A stretch of DNA of 64,000 nucleotides from Apiotrichum sp. Y4204. Lineage: Eukaryota > Basidiomycota > Tremellomycetes > Trichosporonales > Trichosporonaceae. Positions 12,369 to 24,133 of the stretch are shown here, in pieces (the first letter of the stretch is position 1; the number at the start of each line of letters is the position of its first letter). Location of the stretch: the NCBI GenBank assembly GCA_025531455.1, contig JAMYHL010000015.1, forward strand, positions 637,491 through 701,490. Direction: 5' to 3'. The position numbers were made by a program, and so were the translations under genes. The notes below the pieces were generated by a model that was not told the origin of the DNA, made no database searches, and saw nothing but the letters and a program-made list of their open reading frames with translations.

Positions 12369-13101
12369 TAAACTCGATCTGCGCCCTTATGATATACTAC
12401 TGTTCACCGAGCCACGCCAGCCCCACGATCTCACGACGATACCTCCACGGTCTCCAGTCTCCAACTCGCGTCCCACGCGTCGCGGTCGGCTGTAAGACCT
12501 TAAGGTCAGCTTCTGTCCGTGTACCACCCGCCCCTCGCCACCACCGAGGATTATTAGAAGCTGTACGCACCTGCCTACGCGGCTTCACCAGCCCTGTAAT
12601 AATGCTCTGCGTTTGTTCTGGTGGTATATCAAGGTCGGGCGGAACCCCAGGACCTCATTGACCCCCGATCTATACGTATACTTAGTATACCCCAGGACCT
12701 ATTTCGCAGTACCTGTTCCCCCGAATCTCAGGACCTCCCCCCACCCCCACAAAACCTAAACGACGCTGTTAGGATCCCGGGTCGTGCTCACCACCAAACC
12801 GCCTCTGCACGCCATCTGTCATCTTGAGCGCCAAGGCTCAGAGGGTTCACGATGCATGGCGTGTTAGGACTGGTGGGCTGAGAGTCGGCGGAGAGCGGAA
12901 AGGAACGGAACTGGAGCTTGAGTGGGCTTTAGGGTCTCTGTCCGATATTTATCCTCTTGTCTCGTCGCTCTTAGCACACCACCGTGAGTTGATAAAGCCA
13001 TCATGCGGACCCCCTTTGGATCTCGAGATCTCAGATTCTGACGGGATGCAGAGGCACGTCAAGCCCAGCTCCTGGCCGCCTGGGAATGCGAGGCACGGGG
13101 G

Positions 13102-13180
13102 ACAAGCCGGCCAGCGGCCAGCGGACAGCGGAGAGCTGGGACAGCCGGACAGCGGTACAGCGGACAGCTGTGGACAGCAA
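13102..13180. repeat. Degenerate GGACAGCGG-type short repeat
   Basis: Repeated CAGCGGACAGCG / GGACAGC units with irregular spacing in non-coding DNA. No function is apparent. Confidence 0.6.
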
Positions 13181-14314
13181 CTCTGCTTCCGTCAGGGATG
13201 CGGTCAAGGATCTGTAGGTAGGTAACAATCCACGGTCCGCAGTCTACAGCCCGTATTCTACAGCATTTGGGTCCCCATCTTCCTTTTGCAACATTCTCCT
13301 CCTTATAACACTACATCACCCACTCTCTCTTCCCACTTTTCCCTTTCACTCTTCCGACTCCCGTCCCAGTCGCGCGAAACATATCCTGAAACTCACCCAC
13401 TACTGACCATTGATTCACGTCCACCGCGGTGCTTGACCCGCTTCACCTGCCCCCAGTCTCCAATTTGGGACATCGGGCACATTTTGATTTAAACTCCAGA
13501 TCCGCCCAGATCCTCAGATCTGCGGTATCGGTGGCAGAGTTTCACACCTTCACAACATAACGCACCAATAAACCATAACCCCACGTTGACCGTACGACAG
13601 GGCTACAGGAGGTTGCAAGCTTACGAGAGGCAGATTTAGCATGACCCGTTCACGTCATGAAGTCAACGACGAAGCGCGTGGGCAGTGCAGACATGCTAGA
13701 AATAAGCTTCAGCGTTTATGTTCCTGGTATGGGCAGCGGTGCACACCTTTGCAGATGTGCTACATACCCACGCTCACACCTGTGCCCTGTGCTGTGCGTG
13801 CCGTGCATTTCGCTCACCGCCCATATTGCCATGCGGGCCATGCGGTGGTCAGATTGGCGCAGCCGTTCCTGCAAAGTGAAGGGGCCTCCGCTGCACGGTA
13901 CGAAGACACAATAGGCTGGCTGGTCTGGGCTTGGGCGGCCTAGAGGGGTTTGGCTCGGAAACCCTCCGATTTTGGCTCAGCACCGAATCCAGTGAATAAT
14001 GCTGCGGACAGGCACGTCGTGCGGCCGTCGCTTTCGCTGTTGATCTTGCTCTCTTCATCTAGGCGTCGAGGCTGATAGCTGACAGTCGATGCCGAGTGAC
14101 CAGACTGTGAATCTCGTCTGACAGGAGGGGCTCGGATGAAGCTCCTGCGCTGCGTAGACAGAGCGGTGGATCTGTTGAGGGAGGCGCGAGGGGGTGAAAG
14201 CCAGCTCTCATAAGACATGCTCCTCCTACTTTTCCCCCCTTTTGGCATTGCTCTACCTCTCATCTACCTACTCACTACGCTGATTCGCACTGGTATCGCA
14301 GTTCTTCAACGACA

Positions 14315-16100
14315 ATGCTTCTTCGACTCGCCATACTGGCCACGTTCGGGGCCTCGGTCATCGCAATAGACCATCCCTTCAACGTCACGTACAGCGACAT
14401 GGACGGGGCGCTCGTGTGGAATCCGATTCATACGAGGTCTAGAGCATCCCTAGACGCCGATCCGGCCAAGGTCCCCAACATCTCATCACTCGATCAGTGG
14501 TCGACATTTTTCAGTGACAAGGCCGATTATAACCAGCCCCCGATGATGAACGGAACCAACAAGACGGGCATGTGGGCATCTGGTATCAGCTCGCACCACA
14601 CCTCACATCCTTCGGCGACCATGACGCTGCGAGGTGTTTACTCGGCCGTGTATGTGTGGGGGAAATACCAAGGAACAGCTCCATTCAGCTTCCGGGTCGA
14701 CAGCTCTGAATTTCCGGCAGTACAAGATGGGCCCCGTCTGGTCGACTCGATCCCCGATGCAGCGGCGCAGTCAGACGCTGTTCTTATTGCGTCCGCCACC
14801 GGCCTGGACCTGGGCGAGCACCAGGCCGCCCTCACTGTTAACGGTCAAGGCTCCGTCGAAATCATGAACGTTACGATCACCACAATCGTGTCCTCGGACG
14901 CCAAGGATATCTCCAAGACGGACACGACGAAACAGTGGACCATTAAAGAACCATTTCCGATAACGCCAGCGCCGACTTTCCTGCAGCTTTCCAACGAGTG
15001 GCAATTCAAACTAACAGGCGACCTAGAAAACGCCGAACAAAAACCTTCTTGGAGCCCAAACCTCTGCAGAGAATCTGATTGTGGGAGCGATCTATACCCT
15101 ATCGCAACCATTCAAAACGGGAAGGGTGCAACGGCGACAGTGCAGACACCCGAGAATGCCTCTCTTGTGCAGCTCTGGGGCCAGGGCGATCTTCTGGGTG
15201 TCGAGACGTACACGGTGGAGTTCTCGCCCCCACCTCCCTATGGCAGCTCTAGCCTAGGAGCCTTGTACAGCCAGTGGCCTTACAGATGGTCTCTCATGGC
15301 CACTGTGCCGCTGGACCCTACCAAGAGATATAGCATGGCCGTGACCGCGACAAGTAAATTCGGTTATTTCGCGCTTCACGGGGCAACGTATCTTCTTTCT
15401 ACATGGTGAGAAAAGCTGTGACAGACATAAGACCGGCCGCTGATGGCAGCAACAACTGTTCAGCAGAGGAGCTTGCCCCGGGCGCTGCGACCAACGGATC
15501 GAGCACTGCCGTGCCGGGCTCTGAGACTTCAGCCACGCAGGGTAGAGACAGCACCGCAAAGTCGAAGGGTTCTACCAATGCGGGCGCGATCGCAGGCGGC
15601 GTCGTCGGCGGTATCGTCGGGCTTGCGCTTCTCATCCTCCTCTTCGTGTGCTGGCGGCGCCAGCAGAGAAAGAAGAAGGACGTTCCCCGCACCTCATCCT
15701 TCAAGGGCTCGTGCGTTAATACTCCCTGATTCAGAAGCTGATACACAGCGACGATATGCACGAGCGCGAGGACCCCGCGCCGCCTCATCTCGTTCCCTTC
15801 CAGCGCGCCACTGCTGGAGCGCCGACCGCCGAACTCCCTGCACGGTATATGGCCTCTGCATCCCCAAAGGCGACATACACCCCACGTTCCGCCGCCGGCC
15901 AGAGCCACGGCGAAAGCAGCATGACGGGGCCGTCGAGTGTTCTCAGCCCTGGGTCTTCCTCTGGCTCGAGTCAGCCCAACCAAACGGCAACCGACTGGCA
16001 GGAAACCGATGCCGGACCGATCCCCGGAGAGCCACAGCGGCTCGTCCCACCGAGCTACAACCCTGCGTGGCGTGGAGACGACCCAAGGGCTACAGTGTAG
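14315..16100 (+). CDS. Secreted/single-pass membrane protein with Ser-rich stalk and cytoplasmic tail
   Basis: Predicted 567-aa type I membrane protein of unknown function. Exons are 14315-15405, 15450-15710 and 15749-16100; introns of 44 and 38 nt restore a single frame across what are otherwise three separate ORFs. It has a signal peptide (MLLRLAILATFGASVIA), then a long extracellular part with several N-glycosylation sequons (NVT, NIS, NGT, NKT, NAS). Within it, ATMTLRGVYSAVYVWGKYQGTAPFSFRVDS looks like the beta-rich module common in basidiomycete membrane proteins. A Ser/Thr/Gly stalk, a Gly-rich transmembrane helix (AGAIAGGVVGGIVGLALLILLFVCW) and a basic stop-transfer RRQQRKKK follow, then a Pro/Ser-rich cytoplasmic tail. 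The architecture would suit a cell-surface sensor, but that is inference only. Confidence 0.8.
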
Positions 16101-16430
16101 GGCGGAGGGATTCTGTAGCACAGAGTCTCCAGTCTCGGCTGCCTCGGACGCCGTGGGTGCCACACTAGCTTCTGACTGGGAACTATGTAAAGCTCTGTGA
16201 TTTTCTCGCAATCTTCCTCTCTCTTCTGCGGTCGCGAAGTATCTCATCTCGAACAGTACCGTGACATTGCAGATGCGGAGTATATGGGATGGCTAGAGTT
16301 GGGGTTTAGGACAGGGGGAGTGGGGGGCAAAGGCGGATTTGGAAGGAATTACTATTGTGCCAGTCGCGGCCATTAGCTTCCGGCTAAGGCCGGGGAAGGA
16401 GCTACTCTGAGCGGAAGGCCTCAGGGTTAA

Positions 16431-16440
16431 GTCACGTGAC
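16431..16440. promoter_or_regulatory. Palindromic E-box GTCACGTGAC
   Basis: Perfect CACGTG site with symmetric GT/AC flanks, the type bound by bHLH factors such as Cbf1. It lies in the spacer before the SMP gene, about 780 bp upstream of its ATG. Confidence 0.5.
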
Positions 16441-17056
16441 ATGATGGCTGGTCGGTCTGGAAGCTCGCTCTCTCCGCTGTCCGAGTCCGCAAGCAGTTAC
16501 CTCGGCGCCGGCGGGGATTGCGCCCCGCAGTGTATGCTCCGCCCCGAGCCTAATGGGTAGAGTACGTCGTGTCCCGAGTTCCGACGACGTCTGGCGGTGT
16601 CCGATATTACATTGTAAGGGATGGCTGGCGGCGCGAGAAGCATGAAGCGATGAACCCACCAGGTGCTAGATGCGGGCTTTTGCTGGATGCGTCTTGCGGG
16701 GTTCAATTGTCACGCTGCCCACAGGGTTCGGGTTCGAGGGTTCTTGTCAGCCATTATTAGCTTCCGTCGCTAGCCAGATTAAGCCGACGTCATTACCTCT
16801 TGCGTCAGCTGGCAGCTGGCAGGGAGGAGGGCGGCAACGGCATGCGGGCAACGCGGGGCACACAACGTACAACCGCCAGCACGCCGACCACAAACCCGCC
16901 GCACTGCTCGTTGCGGCCCTCGTCAACATCTCTCACTTCAACAGCACAGCGAGCAGGACCATTTCCTCCAGCACTTCTTCGTCCTCCTGCTCGCCAGATT
17001 ATCCACCACCGACAGCAACACGGTGAGGAAAAAACCGGGTCGGTGCGATCTTAAGG

Positions 17057-17062
17057 TATATA
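17057..17062 (+). promoter_or_regulatory. TATA-like box of the SMP protein gene
   Basis: TATATA in GGTATATAGAAC, about 160 bp before the ATG at 17220 and just before a C/T-rich leader, a spacing that suits a core promoter. Confidence 0.4.
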
Positions 17063-17219
17063 GAACGGCGGCACCCCGCCTTCCTCTTTCCCCATCACTC
17101 TCATTCTCTCCTTCGATTGCATCTCCCCACTTTGCTGTATCACACACCGACCATCACGCTCGCTCCCACTCCTCTCTTGACACTTTTAACAACTTTAAAC
17201 TTCCGCAAATTTATCCACC

Positions 17220-20033
17220 ATGGGCGCGGCCTTGTCCAAAATGCCAGCCCCGACCCTCGGGTTCATGGGCATCGCGCTGATGGCCGTCCTGTGGTGTATC
17301 GCCCGCACCGGCCTCGTGAGCTTTGTCGTCTCCACCGTCGTTTTCAATGTCGCCGTTATTTATGTCGGCTATAGTGAGTATCTCGTGCGGGTTAGTGCTG
17401 GGAGTGGGAGAGGGGTTTCACTGGTGGCGGTCGCTCCGACCACATTCGTGTGACCCTCCCGACTCCAGCTTCGACTCCGAGACCGCGGCATTCGCCCCTG
17501 CATGCGTCGACTAACTCCACCAGACGTCATTTTCTACTCGTTCACGACGCCCATCGGCGACCCAGACCCGCACAAGCAGCTGAAGAAGGCGCTCGAAGAC
17601 AAGCTCATGCGCGAGGCCAACGAGAAGATTAAGCCCGCACCGGAACGCGAGATCGCCGGGTGGTTCACGATGCGCACGACATTTGCCGAACGCAAGGAGG
17701 CGGACCCGCTGTTTGAGGACAAGCGCGAGGAGGCTCCCGAGGCCGAGACCAAGAAGAAGAAGAACCTCGCCATGCGCACGATCGAAGGATACCGCCACAT
17801 CACCAAGAATGTCGCTGCCCCCGGCCCCCGTAACCACTTTCTCGTCCGCCTCAAGGGCAAGGTCCTCTTCGTGTACCGCCCTCCTGATGGGTTCAAGCCT
17901 ACCTCGGATATTCCCGAGAAGGACGACGCCCGCTTCGACTGCATCGGCGCCGTGTCGATAGACCAGCGCTCGGTCACCATAGAGGACCAACATGGTCCGT
18001 ACGCCGGCATCGAGGGCCGCTACTTCAACAAGCGCAATGCTATCGTGCTTCGTCCCGTCAAGTCTATCGACGGCAGGAAGTCCGGCCTCGGTATCATGTC
18101 CAAGGGCATGAAGGACATGAGCCCCGAGGAAGTCTCCGACTACGAGTCCAAATCGATATTCATGTTCAGCAGGAACAACTCTCTCACCGAGGACATGTAC
18201 TTTGCCCTCCTCCGCGCCTCGGCCAAGCCCCCCCGCTACGACGAGGTCTTCTCCCGCCCCCATCTCAAATGGCTCATAGACGAGGTCTCCACCATGACCG
18301 ACCCTAGCGGCCTTGGTTGGTTCAACGCGTTTGCCGGTCGCATGTTCCTCGGTACGAACCAGACTGCTCTCGTTGAACAATTTATAATCGAGAAGATCAA
18401 CAAGAAGCTCGCTCTCGCCTCCCACGCTATTATCCGCAGAATCGAGGCCACCGAGGCCAACGTCGGACACATCCCCCCTCTCTTCTCCAACGCCATGCTT
18501 AAGCGCACCGACATGAACGGTGACATTGCATTCCAGGCGCACATGGAGTACCGCCAGGCGCCCGAGCTCCCGGGCTCGGGTATCTGCATCACCATTGTCG
18601 CCGACATTGGCGTCACGGTCGTCACGCTCACCGTCCGTATTCGCTCGCTCTCTGGCGACGTCGAGGTCAAGATAAAGCAGGCCCCCACGAATCGCTTCTG
18701 GTGGGGCTTTGTCGAGCCCCCCAAGATGGACATGAAGATTGAGCCCATCCTTGGAAGCCGTCTCATCAACATCAGCTATGTGACAAGCTACATCGAGAGC
18801 AAGCTCCGGTACGGCATGGCCGAGTCCATCATTCTCCCCAACATGGACGACATTCCGTTCTTCAACACCGAGGGCATGACGACTCGCGGTGGTCTCTTCA
18901 ACGAGGCGGCATACTTTACCCGTGCCGAGGACTTGCCCGTCTCGCGTCCATCCACCCCAGGAAGTGAACGCCCGGCCTCGCTCCCTCCCTCACAGACCGA
19001 GCAGGCTCATCCCGCCCCTCCGCCCCGTTCCCGTACTCCTCCGTCGCCATCCAAGATCGCACGCAACCTCTCCAACCAGAGCATGCAGATATTCAAGCGC
19101 AAGGGAAGCCCCACCCCCTCGGAACCCGGATCGCCCTCCGAGGAGAAGCGCATGCGTGACTCGAACGACTTTGGTGCCCGCTCTGTCAACTCGACTTGCA
19201 CCAATGACAGTAAAGCTAGCACCATCGCCAGCAAGACAAGCACCACTAGCATCGACACTGCCGACGACATGCAGGGCAAGCCGCTCGCCAGCGCCGCAGC
19301 GCTGCGTGAAACCGCCCGCCGTGACCGCGAGGCCATGCGCTCGCAGACTGAAATCTTCAAGAACAAGGCGATGGGCTTCAAAAAGTTCTCAAACCTTGTC
19401 CAACGTCGTCCCAAGAACGACAGCGGGCACAGTACTCCGTCAACTTACTATGGTCCAGACTCCAATCCTCCAATCCGCACCTACCCTACTCTCTCCGTTA
19501 TTGAGCGCCTCAACGCTGTCGCCGCCGGCGAGCACGACGTTGGCCGCCCCTCATCCGAGCCCCCTGCCGCCGAGTGGACGGACACCGCACTCCACTCCAG
19601 CCCTCCCCACTCACCTCCCCCCCAGGAGCCCGCACCTCCTACTGTTCAGCAACCCTCTGCCCGCCACATGAAGGTGCCATCAGTCCCGAAACGCCCTGGC
19701 GTCGCGATGAGCCTCTCCTCCACGCCTGCCGAGCCTGTCATCTCGCGGCCCTCGCGCGAAATCCACCCCATCTCTGCCGGCATGTACCGCCGGAACTCGG
19801 ACCCCGGACCTGAGGACGATGACAACTTCCCCCTCATCGTGCGGGACGAGGACGAGATCAAGCCCGTGCCGATTGAGCTCCTCCGTGCTCAGTGGAACGA
19901 ACGCGACGACGCGGAACACCTTCGGATGATGACCGACGCGCGCACGCCGGACATGCCCCGTCAGCCGCGCCCAGAAGACGACATCCGCCCCGTCCCCATC
20001 GAGGTCCTCCGCGCCTCTCGTGGCGGGTGGTAA
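17220..20033 (+). CDS. PH-SMP domain lipid-transfer protein of the NVJ2/TEX2 family
   Basis: Predicted 887-aa ER-anchored lipid-transfer protein at membrane contact sites; yeast NVJ2 acts at nucleus-vacuole and ER-Golgi contacts in ceramide transport. Exons are 17220-17373 and 17524-20033 (intron 150 nt, branch GACTAAC). Residues 13-51 form a hydrophobic N-terminal membrane segment. A PH-like region spans about 155-285 (HFLVRLKGKVLFVYRPPD through FALLRAS). An SMP domain spans about 298-500, from HLKWLIDEV through GMAESIILPNMDDIPFFN, and includes FWWGFVEPPKMDMKIEPILG. The C-terminal 380 residues are disordered and Ser/Pro-rich, and end in two copies of a D[ED]I[KR]PVPIE[LV]LRA motif. The N-terminal TM, PH and SMP order is typical of the family. 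Confidence 0.9.
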
Positions 20034-21009
20034 GCGAGGAACCTGTAGCAGTATTGTCGGACGGATTGCTTCCTGAATTGGATTTGGACTGGACACGCAT
20101 AGACATTGGCATACCCTTTATACTTTTGGATTGACAGCGTGATTGCTTGTAGGCTCAATGCAGGTGTTGTATTCTGAACTCTGAACCGCATTCGGGTACA
20201 GCAAACATTGATGCGATGGCCCATTGCGGCGGCCGGGATGCCTGCGTTATCGTCGTCCATGCAGTCAGGGTGGGCACGGCTGTCCGGGAACAGTCGATCG
20301 GCGCAGCCTGTTGCATCTGTTGCACTTGCTGGCCCGTCTGTGCCTGTGTGCGCACACGTAGCCCGTGTCTGATGTTTTTTTCTTTATTTTTTTTTTACTC
20401 ATGACCACAAGCTGAACGCTCAGCAATCCACAAAGGCACAGATCACAGATCCAGACAAGTGGTGGCAGTGACAAAAGTCTTGCCCGCGGTGATCAGACAT
20501 GCATGCGTATCAATACCATATTAGCTCTCTTTGTTCATGCAGGTTGAAATAATTTGCAGAGTATGTATGACCTCACCGCTGACTGCGGCTGAAGCGTCTG
20601 CACGGCTCTGCGCAGGGCTTGGCATCTCGGCGCCGCCGCCGCCGCCGCTGCCCGAGTTTGGTTTTCGGGCGTTGCGATTCCATTCCGTCCCTCGATCCCC
20701 CTCAAGGCCTCAAAGGCCTCGATCCGTCAGCAACCGTCTCTTCATCATCATCCTCATTCTCCTCAATCCTCATCTCGGTCGCCGGTTTCTTGTACTTCTT
20801 TTCATTTCGTTTCTCGCGGCACCTCCCCCCTCTCCCCCCTTCGCAGCCGCATCTCCGCGCCCCCGCCCGCGCCCTTGCCCGCCCCCACGCCACCCGTCTC
20901 ACACAATTTCACCGCCTCGACATTGACCGTCTACCCAGAGACACCGAGACACATTCCCGCCTTTTCCCAACTACTTCCCTCCTCTCTCTCCCCGTTCATT
21001 CTCGGCACG
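20034..21009. other. Intergenic region, no gene seen
   Basis: Contains a poly-T run at about 20370-20398 and, from 20700, a C/T-rich stretch that is probably the leader of the gene at 21010. ORFs here lack domains. Confidence 0.6.
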
Positions 21010-21800
21010 ATGAACAACCCGCTCGGCTCGCAAAACGTGACGATCACGTACCAGTTTGTCGTCGTCGCCGTGGTCGCGTGCGGCATCTTCGCAGCAGCAG
21101 TCACGACGGTCATGTACCGCCGCCGCCGGCGGGCGGCGCTTGCACGGTGGAGCGCCACCGAAGGCCGGGAGCGGACGCTGGTGGTGCGCGACGGGACATT
21201 TGTCGAGGTGCCCCGGAAACGGAAGAAGGTCGGGCCGGAACCCAAGCTCTGGGACGTGGTTGTCGGCGAAGAGGAGGAGAGCGATGTCGACGAGGATGAG
21301 TCGCAGCGTTCGGAGCGCAGGCTCGTCGAAAAGACCTGGGACGAGGATGACGGGGCAAGTTGTTGGAACGTGAGTCACTGGCCCATGGATGACTGGCCTC
21401 CCTGGCTTCGTCTCTAGCTTGGCATTATTTGTTGTCTTCCCGCTGACGGCAGCCCACCTCTCTCGCCCTCGCGCCGCCAGGCAACCTGGACGCTATGCTG
21501 CTCATCGCGATGCCGCACCCCGACCTCCCATTCGACCCCGTTCAGCCCGAGCGCTACGCCCCGCCGCCGTCTGTCCCAGCAGTAAACGAGTACGGCGAGG
21601 AGGTGCTCGACCTGCCCGACCTCCAGCTCGGCGTTACGCATATCCCGCTCGCCCCGGGCGACTGGGACGAGGTTGCAGGGCTCGTGCCCCCGAAAGTGAA
21701 GAAGAACCGCGGAGACAAACAGCGCGCGGGCGAGAGCGAGGGACGCAGACGGGCCCGTGTCGATGGCTTTGCGAGGGCGCAGGCCTTGTTGCGTATCTAG
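21010..21800 (+). CDS. Small single-pass membrane protein, unknown function
   Basis: Predicted 235 aa, not recognised. Exons are 21010-21369 and 21453-21800. The intron (GTGAGTCACTGG...GCTGACGGCAG, 83 nt) is phase 0 and joins AAC to CCC in the frame that continues to a clean stop. A short N-terminus with sequons (NVT) is followed by a transmembrane helix at about residues 13-36 (YQFVVVAVVACGIFAAAVTTVMY). An Arg-rich stop (RRRRRAALARW), an acidic Glu/Asp segment (VVGEEEESDVDEDE), a Pro-rich domain (HPDLPFDPVQPERYAPPPSVP) and a basic end come next. This suggests a type III orientation with a cytosolic tail. The upstream in-frame ATG at 20875 was rejected because it lies in CT-rich leader-like sequence. 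Confidence 0.65.
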
Positions 21801-22164
21801 TGATACCCCGATGGCGTGCGCACGGCCGCAGCCATGACATCTATCATCACTGTCACGCACGCCCTCTTGCCATTACGATGACAGCTCCCGACTCTCTCAC
21901 GATTACGACCGCCGAGGCTATCCGGCTGGATGGCGATTAGTGGCCACTGGCCAGACGCTCACGATCTCTCACATCCACTCTGACATTCCTGCACATCCTT
22001 GCACGTCCGCACGAGCCTGCTACCTGGATTAGGATCGCTCCGTCCGTATTCTCCCCGGGCCTCTGATCCACATACTGCATTCATAGATTACATCTGTATA
22101 TTCTACATGTACGCGCCGCTGTCGGCGCTATTCGACGTACCCCGTGTCGACATGAGTATCTCGC

Positions 22165-23713
22165 CTAGAGCTCCTCGGCCTCCATCTCTTCCCGCCTGCG
22201 CTGGCGCTCGACAAACCTGTCCGCTCTCTCTTGCATCGCCGGATCGCGCTACGGGTCAGCACTAATAATATCCCCGATGCTCACAATGATGCAGGCCCGC
22301 GTGAGGATGGCATGGCATCCGCTGACGGGGCACTTGGGCGGGCGATTCCGGACGCCCCGCTGGATGTGATGCATGATGGCCTCGTACGAGTAGTGGTGGT
22401 TACAGACCGTGCTGCCTGTCAGCCGGATCTTTTTTTAACGCTTACCTCTTGCATGCGTCCTGGAACGACGTGAGCGTAAGCGGACAGCGGAACGTCATCA
22501 TCGAGCCGCCAAACTCGATGTCCTCGTCCTCGGGATCACCCGCCTCGTGCGGGAGCCACCGCGTAATGGGCGGCATGCCCTCGTCCTCGTGGTGCACCTC
22601 CCACACGGCCGTGCGGAAGCGGTTAAAGTCGTCGTCGTCCTTGACTGCAGGTCAGATACCGCAGACACAGTGGACTCACACTTTGCGCGCGTCGTGAGCT
22701 TGCTGTACTCCTCCAGCCTGTTGCGCACGCGCTTCGTCATGACGTCCGCCAGATCTTCCTTATCGTAAGCTTTGCAGCTTCTCGACACTCACCAGCTCGC
22801 CTTCGCGCTGGAGCTCGCTTAGCAGCTCTTCAATCACATCGTGCCAAATTTTGCGCTCGGCGTTCTGCTGAAGAAGGGCCAAAAAGTCGGCCTGAAGCTC
22901 GTTCATTTCCTGTCGTCAGCGGTGAACCGAAGTGGATGAAAGGGAAGACTTCATCCGCCGCGCATGCCACTCCAACTCAAACCCACCTCGTGATCCTCAG
23001 CAACCTGTTCCAGACCCCTGGCCGTGTCGATAAACGATTCGATAGCCTTGTCAATCTGAACCTCAAGATCGGTATACTTCTTGCCGAGGTCAATGAGCTG
23101 CGTGTCAGCTTCACTTCGAAGTGATAGACTCCCATCGGTGGGCCCCACCGCCCGCACTCACATGCTTCCTGCCCGCGCTAAACGTAACCGGCACGTCCCG
23201 GAACTCGTTGACAGTCTGCAAAAGAGCGTTCGTCTCCTCTTCCGTAACCTGATCGTCCGCGGCATCGAGCCGGGCGCGCACAGTCTCGTAACTCTCCAGC
23301 TGGTCGATGCTCCCATGAAGCACGTCCAGCTCGTCGTACCATTTCGCCATGAGTGCCGCGCGCTCCCCCTCGTCCTGGATGTATGGCTCCGATTCGCCCT
23401 CCATTGTCTCCCGCCTCCTCTTCTCGCGGCTCTTCTCAGCCCGCTTCTCCTCTCTCCGCCGCGCCTTTTCCTCCAGCCGCCGCTTCTTCTCCTCCCGCCG
23501 AACGCGCCGCGCCTCTTCGCTCTCGTCAGAGTCGTCCTCCTCTACTTCCTCCTCGTCCTCGTCCTGCGTGTATTGCGTATTTTGGGTCCGCGCATTCCGA
23601 CCGTGCCCATCATCGTTGTCGCTGTCGTCAACCGCGACGATCTCGTCCTCGTCGTCGGGATCTTCGATGCGCCGCCGCGCGCCGCGGGAGGACGAGGCGT
23701 ATGTTCGTGTCAT
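22165..23713 (-). CDS. NSE2: SMC5/6 complex SUMO E3 ligase NSE2/MMS21
   Basis: Predicted 422-aa nuclear SUMO ligase that docks on SMC5 and acts in DNA repair and replication-fork stability. Seven exons: 23713-23162, 23097-22987, 22909-22793, 22758-22680, 22644-22446, 22411-22285 and 22248-22165; introns are 34-77 nt and all in phase. Residues 1-100 are acidic then Arg/Glu-rich coiled coil. The middle is the helical SMC5-binding part (KHLIDLGKKYTDLEVQIDKAIESFIDTARGLEQV). The C-terminus is an SP-RING: FRCPLTLTSFQDACKSTVCNHHYSYEAIMHHI, then KCPVSGCHAIL, with the Cys/His ligands present. The acidic N-terminal extension makes it longer than yeast MMS21 (about 267 aa). It is head-to-head with RFA1, with 420 bp between start codons. 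Confidence 0.9.
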
Positions 23714-24133
23714 GGGTGTTGGAGGCGGAGCTGTGGGAAGGAGGGCAAAGGTTGAAGCAACAGGTGGCGAAAGGTGATGATGAGGAGATATCGCGCGGGA
23801 GATTCTGTTGACCTGGACCTGTCATGAACTGGACGTCTCGTTGCACGACGCGGTCCAACGCGTGAGCACGGAGATGGGTTCTCAGTCCGCATTTTGCTTT
23901 GGCCGTACCCACAAACATCACGTGACTCCGACACGCGTCTCTTTTCCAAGTCGCGTCGCGCGCAGCCCGCGCCAGAGTCCTGGAAATGAGCCCAGAGTCC
24001 AGTCAACCGCGATTCAACCAGCAGGCAGGGCGTGGGTATTTCTTTCGTGTTCATCATCATCACCACCACTTGTTCTCTCTTTCTCGCCACCCATCTCAAC
24101 CCCATCCCTCTTCCATCCCATCTCCTATTCAAG
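23714..24133. promoter_or_regulatory. Shared bidirectional promoter of NSE2 and RFA1 with two MluI cell-cycle boxes and an E-box
   Basis: 420 bp between divergent start codons. ACGCGT occurs at 23858-23863 and 23933-23938, the MCB element that in yeasts drives G1/S transcription through MBF. A CACGTG E-box is at 23919-23924. The RFA1 side has a C/T-rich leader from about 24040. S-phase control of RFA1 by MCB sites is known in budding yeast; its use here is inferred. Confidence 0.55.

Larger units (their letters stand above)
11471..14314. other. Intergenic region with minisatellites, no convincing gene
   Basis: The first few hundred bases are the likely 3' UTR of the PP1-subunit gene. The rest has short unrelated ORFs on both strands with no recognisable domains. 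It contains the 9-bp repeats at 12226-12368 and a degenerate GGACAGCG-type repeat near 13100-13180. The last 100 bases are C/T-rich and probably the leader of the gene at 14315. Confidence 0.6.
16101..17219. promoter_or_regulatory. Intergenic promoter region of the SMP protein gene
   Basis: No gene is seen. It holds a perfect 10-bp palindrome GTCACGTGAC at 16431-16440 (E-box), a TATATA at 17057-17062 and a C/T-rich leader from about 17080 to the ATG at 17220. Confidence 0.6.

Noticed and set aside
12174..12371. 65-codon frame over the 9-bp minisatellites
   Set aside because: The Gly-Ser-Ala and Asp-Gln-Arg repeats are by-products of a 9-bp tandem repeat.
16726..16742. GGGTTCGAGGGTTC, resembling a tRNA B box
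   Set aside because: The T-stem does not pair and no upstream A box or cloverleaf can be drawn.
17511..18542. 343-codon open frame on the minus strand
   Set aside because: It lies antisense to the PH-SMP gene and has no domains; it is a shadow created by GC-rich codons.
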